A stretch of DNA of 64,000 bases, taken from Dipteris shenzhenensis (Eukaryota; Polypodiophyta; Polypodiopsida; Gleicheniales). Location: NCBI GenBank assembly GCA_047967505.1, contig CM106540.1. One strand, written 5' to 3'. The notes under the pieces are model-generated. The model ran no database searches. It was not told the DNA's origin and was given only the letters and a program-made list of their open reading frames with translations. Position numbers and translations under genes: made by a program. Below are positions 57,622 through 64,000 of the stretch, one piece after another; within the stretch, counting starts at the first letter, position 1; each line of letters starts with the position of its first letter.

Positions 57622-59460
57622 TCATCTTGCACTTTCCTTGAGTGTTTTGTCATAACTGCTTAGCATAATTGATGCATGTCTGCTGTCCAAGGCTCTGATG
57701 AGTGTTTCTTGGCTTGTCCATTTGATTTTAGAGTTTCTATTGATTAACAACCAATTGCAATGAGGAGCATCTGCATTATCTGGATCATGATGATTGGCAT
57801 CCCACCAATAGCAACAGGGAACTGCATCAAATGTGGATGCATGTGAAAGAAAGATGGAGCCTGCATGTATTTAAGGAGGTACTTTTCATTAAGCAGCTTT
57901 ATTCTATGCCAAGCAGGCTATGGCTCCAATTTCATGCTGATGTTTGGAGTGATTTGTGCTTGGCGGGGATACTCATTGAAATTCCCAAGAGGTCCCATCC
58001 TCCTCTTGACTGCATGTTTGGGTATTGCCTCCAAAAACCACCAATGGGATTACCAGGCATGGGAATCCTATCTGTATCTTGTTGCAACTCTCTTGTGGGT
58101 GTGTGAATTGGATTATCCAATTCTTGAAGCTCATTGATGGAATCATTAATGGTGTCTTCCATTGAAAACTCAAGGGAGATTGGAGCAACATGTGGTCTTG
58201 GGGGAGAGGAGGAGGTTATAGGGGAAAAGCTTGAGGTCAAAGCAAGTAGTGAATTCAAAAAGTTAAAAGTAGGGATGTTGGTGGAAAGTGGAGGGAGAGC
58301 AGGACAAATTGATTTAGCAACTTGATAATCCTCAAGGGATGGATTGTCAAGTGTTGGAAAAAGGTTAGGTGTAACTAGATGATAGGAGTTAGATTCTTGG
58401 ATTAGGCGATAGTGTTGAGAGGCATGGTCAAAGAGGCATGGCAAGGAATATGGATAAGTGTGGATGTGTGGATTTCTTGAAAGGTATGGAGGATAGTATT
58501 GGAGTTAGGTAGGGATGTGAGTAGATCAGAATAGAGAGTGGCAAGATAGGGAAGATTAGATTGAAGGTAGACCACATATTCCTCTGGCAGATCCCTGTTG
58601 CTTCTGGTAGGCATTGACAGCTTTAATTTTGGATTTTTCTGGGAGTTGTATCCCATGGAAGTTGCTGGTGATTGTTGCAATAAAGGTAGGAGTCCGGCTA
58701 CTACCCGAAGAGGGGGGCATCCCATCAAGCATTCATATAGTAGTATTGCATCATCCTTTAACCATATGAGATTTGCATGCAATGAGAGATAGAACACATT
58801 CCTCTCGTCTTCATCCATGTGCTGGCATAGATCTCAGAGATTCTTTGTGCTTACTAGTCTGGTCCAATCAAGACCAGATACTGCATGTAACATTTTGATT
58901 TGCAAGTGTTTCTAGAGTATACATATTCTTTTTCAAGGTGATCGGATCCTCTTGCTAGAGGACTGCAACAAGCTCTTGGTATAATGTAGTGATGCCTTGT
59001 ATCAAAAGATCTTGTGCTGACCCCTCTGCATCATCATTGGCTTGACCCAGTAGTTGAATTTCCAACTTGGAAATTATAACTTTTTGATTTTGCCACTCCA
59101 TGTACTTATCTTTATACTTACCCAATGTGGAGTTGTATGCAAGCTTTAGACTATTGAATTGTTAAGCTGATTTTGGATGCCCTAGAAATTGATCATTAAG
59201 CACATGGAGTTGGAGTATCTCTTGTTCTTGAGTGTCCAGTTCTACTTTGGTGTGCACAAGTATCTCCCTTGATGCCATGCCTTCCTTCTCTAATGCTTGA
59301 ATTTGATGTTCACCCTCTTTGAGGCTGTTTTGCAACTCATTGTTTGTGTCTAATGTGGCATGGAGCTGATCCTTTTGAAGTAGTAATCTTTCATTCAATT
59401 GCACCAATTCCTTCTTGATATCATCACAAATGGCTTGCATATGGGAGAGAGATAAGAGAG
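57622..59460 (-). pseudogene. Element 2 coiled-coil and C-terminal protein, broken
   Basis: Minus strand. A coiled coil comes first (59440-59162: KKELVQLNERLLLQKDQLHA, EREI-type heptads, KVELDTQEQEILQLHVLNDQ), preceded by an open frame into the C-free tract. Further coding includes DEDERNVFYLSLHANLIWLK and LMGCPPLRVVAGLLPLLQQ (58818-58680), LEDYQVAKSICPALPP, MEDTINDSINELQELDNPIH and NPIGGFWRQYP (to about 57990), and finally DAVPCCYWWDANHHDPDNAD and SQETLIRALDSRHASIMLSS, ending at TGA 57622. The match to element 1 covers the blocks LMG.PPLRV and NPI..FW. Frameshifts near 58840, 58440 and 57930 and a few stops break it. I recognise no known domain; the product was probably soluble, self-associating and specific to this element family. 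Confidence 0.6.
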
Positions 59461-59498
59461 GGGGCGCGGGGGCGAGAGAGAGAAAGAGAGAGCGGGGC

Positions 59499-59539
<41 letters not shown>

Positions 59540-60560
59540 AAAGAGGAGAGAGAAAGAGAGAGAGGGGGAGGAGAGAGAGAGAGAAAGAGAGAGAAAGAGG
59601 GGGGAAAGAGGAGAGAGAAAGAGAGGGGGGAGGAGAGAGAGAGAGAAAGAGGGGGGAAGAGGAGAGAGAAAGAGAAAGGGGGGGGAAAGAAAGAGGAGAA
59701 AAGGGAAGTGGAGGAAAGAGAGAGGGGGATGGAGGGAGGGGGTGGGGGGGGGGAGCTAGAGGTGGTGGAGGGGGGGATGGGGTGGAGATGGGGTGGGTGG
59801 GGGTGAAGGGGGGGTGGAGGGGGGGAAAGGGGGGGTGGAGGGGGTAGGTGGAGAAGGGGGAGGTGGAGGTGGAGGGGGGGATGGGCATGGAGATGGGGTG
59901 GGTGAGGGTGAAGGGGGGGAAAGGGGAGGGTGGAGGGGGTAGGTGGAGAAGGTGGGGGAGGTGGAGGGGGGGATGGGGGTGGAGATGGGGTGGGTGGGGG
60001 TGAAGGGGGGGTGGAGGGGTTATGTGGAGAAGGGGGGTGGAGGTGGAGGGGGGGGAAGGTGGGGGGGGTGTAGGTGGAAAAGGGGAGATGGGGTGTAGAG
60101 AGAGGTAGAGAGATGGTGGAGTGGAGGGTGATGGAGATGGGGGGTGGAGGAGGGGGGGGATAGAGAGAGGTAGAGAGATAGTGGAGTGGAGGGAGTGAGA
60201 GATAGAGAGAGGTAGAGAGATGGTGGAGTGGAGGGTGATGGAGATGGGGGATGGAGGAGGTGGAAGGTAGAGAGAGGTAGAGAGATAGTGGAGTGGAGGG
60301 AGTGGGGGATAGAGAGGTAGAGAGATGGTGGAGTGGAGGGTGATGGAGATGGGGGGTGGAGGAGATGGGGGGGGTGGAGGAGATGGGAGATGGAGGGGGA
60401 GGAAAGGGGAGATGGGGTGTAGAGAGAGGTAAAGAGATGGTAGAGATGGGAGGTGGAGGTGGAGGGGGGGGAAGGTGGGGGGGTGGAGGTGGAGAAGGGG
60501 GGTGGAGGTGGAAAAGGGGAGATGGGGTGTAGAGAGAGGTAGAGAGATGATGGAGGGGAA
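59450..60560 (+). repeat. 1.1-kb purine/G-rich, nearly C-free tract
   Basis: It begins with GAGAGAGAAAGAG repeats (to about 59730), then GGTGGAGGGGGGGATGGGGTGG units, then several copies of a unit of roughly 100-110 bases (GGTAGAGAGATGGTGGAGTG, GAGGGTGATGGAGATGGGGG). C occurs only a few times. The opposite strand therefore lacks G and almost cannot form TAG or TGA, which explains an apparent 422-residue Pro/Ser frame that I do not accept as a gene. Many G runs of three or more could form quadruplexes. Confidence 0.92.
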
Positions 60561-61008
60561 AAGGATGGTTACCTTGAGTGGGGGAGATGGGGGATGGACG
60601 GAAAAAGTGGACGTGGTGGGGAGGAAGATGATGGAGATGGAAGGGGGGGTGACGGAAAAAGTGATGGTGGTGGTGGTGGAAATGGTGGACAAAAATTGGA
60701 CGGAAAATAGAGAAAGATGGAAATTATGAAGGCTTAACGAAATTTGGAGAAGGAAGTGGCTAGCAAAAGTGTGGGGAAAGAAATGAGGGGGTTTGGTGTT
60801 GCTTTTATAGGATGTGGAGGGATTAAGGGTTAATTTTGGGTGTTTAGTGTATTAATGTGATTTTGTATGTTAACATTATCCTTTTGCATCATTTGGAAGC
60901 ATTTTTTCATTCCTTTGCCTTGAGGGATGTATCTTGAATGGTTTTTTGTAGGGGGTTCTTTTTTCACACATGCAAGCACGTGCTCCACTTTCACTTCAGG
61001 CACTAACC
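60561..61008 (-). other. Element 2 leader
   Basis: Region between the primer site and the C-free tract, where gag would be expected. No Gag words or zinc knuckles are present. Confidence 0.55.
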
Positions 61009-61026
61009 TCCCCGGCAGTGATGCCA
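61009..61026 (-). other. Primer-binding site, tRNA-Asp type (element 2)
   Basis: Minus strand TGGCATCACTGCCGGGGA, two bases from the LTR end. Fourteen of 18 bases fit the plant tRNA-Asp 3' end, including the whole GCCGGGGA block. The same two-base gap is seen in element 1. Confidence 0.75.
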
Positions 61027-61028
61027 AA

Positions 61029-62378
61029 TGTTGTCTCTATTTTACCAAGTGCAAGTTCCAAGGGTGTTGGTCACCTACAGTCTTGTCGTTGCTCATTGTA
61101 GCAGAGGTGTTCACAAGTGTAGCATAGGTCCTCGGGTCGTGTTTCAGTGAGAGGTGTAGGCTAAAGCATGGAAAGCAAATCTCATGCGTGTGTGAATGAG
61201 AAAGAGGGCTTGATTATAAATGATTGATGGAGGCTTTCGCCTCCACGGGAGTTCAAGGGTTTAAAAGGGATTTTAGGGTTAGAAATGGGGACAGGGTTGA
61301 GAGAGTTAACTAGGAGTTCCAGGGTTCAGAGGGGGTTGCAGGGTTTAGGAGGAGTCCAAGGTTGAGGAGTGGAGAGCTAGTCTCCTTCATGGATTCAAGG
61401 GGTAAGGGTTGAGGAGGAGGGAGGGAGGAGGAGGAGGAGGAGGAGGGAGGAGGAGGAGAAGGGAGGAGGAGGAGGAGGAGGAGGAGGAGGAGGAAAAAGG
61501 AGGAAGGAGGAGGAAGGAGAAGGAGATGGGAGGAGGAGGAGGAGGGAGGAGGAGGAGGGAGGAGGAGGAGATGGAGAAGGATGAGGGAGGAGGATGAGGA
61601 GGAGGGAGGAAGAGGGAGGAAGGAGGAGGAGGAGGGAGTTCAAGGGTAGAGAGTGCAAGGGTAAGGGCATGCTAGAATACAATAGTGTAAGAGAGCATGG
61701 ACACAATGGAGATCAATCGCATGAACACAATAGTGAGCTTGAACACTAAACCCCAAAGAGTGGGAGCTTCATTCCATTGAGAGATATTTGTACATGTTGG
61801 TCTCTACACAATCTGTAGGTACCTTTGTGGTGGGACCCCTTTTGTAGGAGACCTTTTGGACAGGAGTCCCTCCACGTTTGGTGGGGACCTTTTGGGTCTC
61901 TACACAAAGTGGGGGGACCTTTTGGGTCTCTACACAAAGTGGAGGGACTTTTTGGGTCCCTACACAAAGTGAAGGGACCTCTGAAAGTGTAGGCTTTCAG
62001 TCTTTCTCTCTCTAGATTTAGTATTTCTCTCTCTAGATCCTAATTTTGCAAGTATGATTGGATCTTTTCTAGAGAGGATTTTGGCTATCCTCATCCTTTA
62101 AGATTTATCATACTATCTTTCAGGCTCAAGATATTACAAGCGGAGCTTTGCCGCTACTTTACACACACAATGCTCTCATAGTTGTTGTCCTAGAATGCAC
62201 TTCTGGCCCTTGTTGTCATAGGGTTAACAATGGCTATCATCATCCCTTAATATTTATCATACTATCTTTCAGGCTCAAGATATTACAAGCAGAGCTTTGC
62301 CACTACTTTACACACACAATGCTCTCATAGTTGTTGTCCTAGACTGCACTTTTGGCCCTTGTTGTCACAGGGTTAACA
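61029..62378 (-). repeat. Element 2 5' LTR
   Basis: Same structure as the left LTR. It has three U3 repeats of about 32 bases (near 61985-61880) instead of two, and its TATA box is changed to TACAAATA (61792-61785). The duplicated LTR start is present here as well (62378-62234 and 62233-62085), so that duplication existed before insertion. Confidence 0.88.
61410..61636 (+). repeat. GGA/GAA minisatellite in right LTR
   Basis: Counterpart of 56262-56540, shorter by roughly 50 bases. The frames it leaves open are not genes. Confidence 0.95.
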
Positions 62379-62383
62379 CTCAC
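62379..62383. repeat. Target-site duplication CTCAC (right)
   Basis: Right partner of 55875-55879, immediately after GGTTAACA. Confidence 0.85.
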
Positions 62384-63632
62384 TAACAATTTTCCTACTT
62401 TTCAGGTATCATGGGTGAACAAATCTAGTGCAGAGATATGATTAATTTGATAGTTAACCATGAATTTGACAAATGACACATGCCATGGGAAAATTCTTAG
62501 TATTAGATTTTGTCAATGCCGCAGTGGAGAAGTGTCTCAGTACTAGTACAATTTGACCATTTCCAATAAATAATGCATGTAAATTTTATTATGAGATTGA
62601 TGGTTTTTTTAAGTGGGACATTGAAAATTTAATGAGGGTACTACAAAATTATGACCAAACACAATATAATGCTTTTGACCATGAAAACGACAAAACAAAC
62701 AAATGTAACGGTGATGGGGCAAGTTGCAACAGTGCAATGTATTGAGGTGTTCAAAGATCATTAGTGTACATCATAATGGAGAGAAAACAGAGTGGTGCTA
62801 TGGTTAAAGGAAAATACACAATGCCTTGGAACAAGGGTAGTCCTTCTAGCTTACCCATGTGAGGCTATTGGTTTCAAATTATTAGGAAACCTTAATATGG
62901 GTGTAGTGGTGGATAGGCCATAGAATGCTAATGCATCAACAACTCTAGGTGATGAGAAAACATGCATGCCTCAGGATCTATGGAGCGCTCTAAGGTGGAT
63001 GGAACCTATGTGGAAACATGATGAAGAGAATGCTCATGACATGTGTTGAGAGTTGTGGTGCCATGACCACATGTAGAGCAAAGGTATGAGTAAAGGGCAA
63101 GCTGCCTTTCTCAAACCCATACCCGGCTTCTCTACAGTGGCTCACTCCGTCAGCGCAGCTCACAGCTCCTGAGCTCCTCCGTCGCCATCGTCGCAAAAGG
63201 CTCAAAGCTTTGCTTTCTTCTTTCTCCAAAGTTCCTTTTTTTTTAAAGCCATGTGGCAGATAAGGTGGTCAACTTTAACTGTGGTTAGGTTCAACTGCCT
63301 TGGGTTGGTTGAACCATGGTAAAAATTTGTGTAACCTTGGGTTAACCAAGCTAGGTTAAAAGGTCACCACAGTGCCACCTAAGCACAGAGTCCCTTGCTA
63401 AGCACAATATGGAATTGTGCATATGAATCCCTGTGCCACATTAGCAAAGGCCTTCTCTTCTTCACAGAAACTTCGACAAGGCGTAACTTGCAATCTAGGA
63501 GGAATTTGCACATGCTTAAAAAAGGAGAAATAACTAGTTTTTTGAGCTCTACGCACTTGTCAACTCAGATTTTCTATGTGCAATCAGACACTGCCATATT
63601 TGAAAGTATCTTCAACTGGTAAGACCTTTGCA
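62384..63632. other. Stretch right of element 2, no gene established
   Basis: Mostly AT-rich. A short, more GC-rich patch at about 63100-63230 has an open minus frame (63229-62990) with no recognisable domain, followed by a T run at 63235-63244. Some of 63240-63630 may be the LTR or leader of the copia element that starts at 63633: AACTGGTAAGACC at 63615 could be a worn copia primer site, but this is weak. Confidence 0.35.
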
Positions 63633-64000
63633 ATGGCAATACGCACCCCAACTGTTGAGAAGTTCACTGGGGAAGGATTCCACACGTGGTCTACACAAAT
63701 GAGGTATCTCCTGATGCATCAAAAGCTTTGGAAGAATGTAAAAGAAGAAATACCCACTGCACAAAATGATGCCTGGAAGGAAAAAGACGAAGCGGCACTA
63801 TCACTCATTGGTTTGCACTTGGGTCCAAATATAATTCATCATATAGACTCCAAGGATCATGCCAAGGATGCATGGGATGAGTTGAACATAGTGTTTGGTA
63901 CAAAAGCCAAAAACCAAGAAATCCATCTTAAGATTGAATTCTATGGTATGCACATGAGCTTCAATGAATCCATGGCACAATTTGTCAACAAAATCAAAAG
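63633..64000 (+). CDS. gag: Ty1/copia Gag, N-terminal part, runs off the window
   Basis: The frame opens with ATG at 63633 (MAIRTPTVEKFTGEGFHTWS) and stays open for 122 codons to the window end. It shows the typical start of a plant copia Gag: a short leader, F.G..F..W...M...L....LW, then DEAALSLIGLHLGPNIIHHI, DAWDELNIVFG, and LKIEFYGMHMSFNESMAQFV (usual text L...L..LKM.EG.S...H). No lesion is visible, unlike every other retroelement gene here, so this copy may be younger. The zinc knuckle and pol would lie beyond 64000. Confidence 0.85.
   Translation, partial: MAIRTPTVEKFTGEGFHTWSTQMRYLLMHQKLWKNVKEEIPTAQNDAWKEKDEAALSLIGLHLGPNIIHHIDSKDHAKDAWDELNIVFGTKAKNQEIHLKIEFYGMHMSFNESMAQFVNKIK

Larger units (their letters stand above)
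55880..62378 (-). mobile_element. Element 2: complete non-autonomous LTR retroelement
   Basis: A 6.5-kb element on the minus strand with two full LTRs (1376 and 1350 bp), TG..CA ends, matching CTCAC target duplications and a tRNA-Asp-type primer site two bases inside its 5' LTR (the right-hand one). Next to the 3' LTR the minus strand reads TCTAGGGGAGT, a plausible polypurine tract. The interior has no Gag, protease, reverse transcriptase, RNase H or integrase. It consists of a leader, a 1.1-kb nearly C-free tract, and a coding region matching the coiled-coil and C-terminal parts of element 1. It must have moved with enzymes supplied in trans. LTR differences include indels in the purine tract and in the U3 repeats. 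Confidence 0.9.

Noticed and set aside
59424-60692. Open minus-strand frame of 422 codons, rich in Pro, Ser and His
   Set aside because: It is the complement of a nearly C-free repeat, which cannot easily make TAG or TGA; composition alone keeps it open. No domain or start context supports it.

Overview
The window looks like nuclear DNA of a land plant, from a repeat-rich genome. The evidence is Ty1/copia and Ty3/gypsy coding fragments, non-LTR (LINE) reverse transcriptase, a Helitron helicase, and LTR elements whose primer-binding sites match plant tRNA-Asp. The repeat load and the transposase-like families suggest a seed-free plant or another large genome, but this is inference; no species marker is visible. 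Only one gene looks intact and cellular: an intronless three-membrane-segment protein at 20473-21099. Almost everything else is transposon debris or tandem repeat.

Layout. 736-8032 is a gag-bearing LTR retroelement on the + strand (element 1), flanked by GGTGT target duplications, with a tRNA-Asp primer site, no visible pol, and a long extra coding region. 9024-11201 holds two tandem LTRs of a related family, each followed by AGACA. 13.0-13.7 kb and 25.5-26.1 kb are decayed LINE reverse transcriptases. 15.8-17.1 kb is a decayed transposase-like gene on the minus strand. 20.5-21.1 kb is the host-type gene. 21.7-23.3 kb has a 145-bp direct repeat, a gypsy integrase fragment and a possible copia primer site. 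26.3-28.2 kb is a Helitron helicase relic on the minus strand.

28.4-39.5 kb is an 11-kb complex satellite. It, a 364-bp tandem duplication (39.6-40.3 kb) and a palindrome array (42.6-43.95 kb) share one word related to a perfect 26-bp palindrome. 43.98-49.85 kb carries two convergent, decayed, transposase-like genes that may be the two genes of one undescribed DNA transposon. 50.5-53.4 kb is a copia pol relic with its 3' LTR. 55880-62378 is a second tRNA-Asp LTR element on the minus strand (element 2), with CTCAC target duplications; it lacks gag but keeps the same extra coding region as element 1. At 63633 the gag gene of another copia element begins and runs off the end.

The most notable candidates are the non-autonomous family shared by elements 1 and 2 with its unassigned coiled-coil protein, and the convergent transposase-like pair beside the palindrome array. 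Stop codons in these relics repeatedly fall where glutamine is expected, which fits decay by cytosine methylation.
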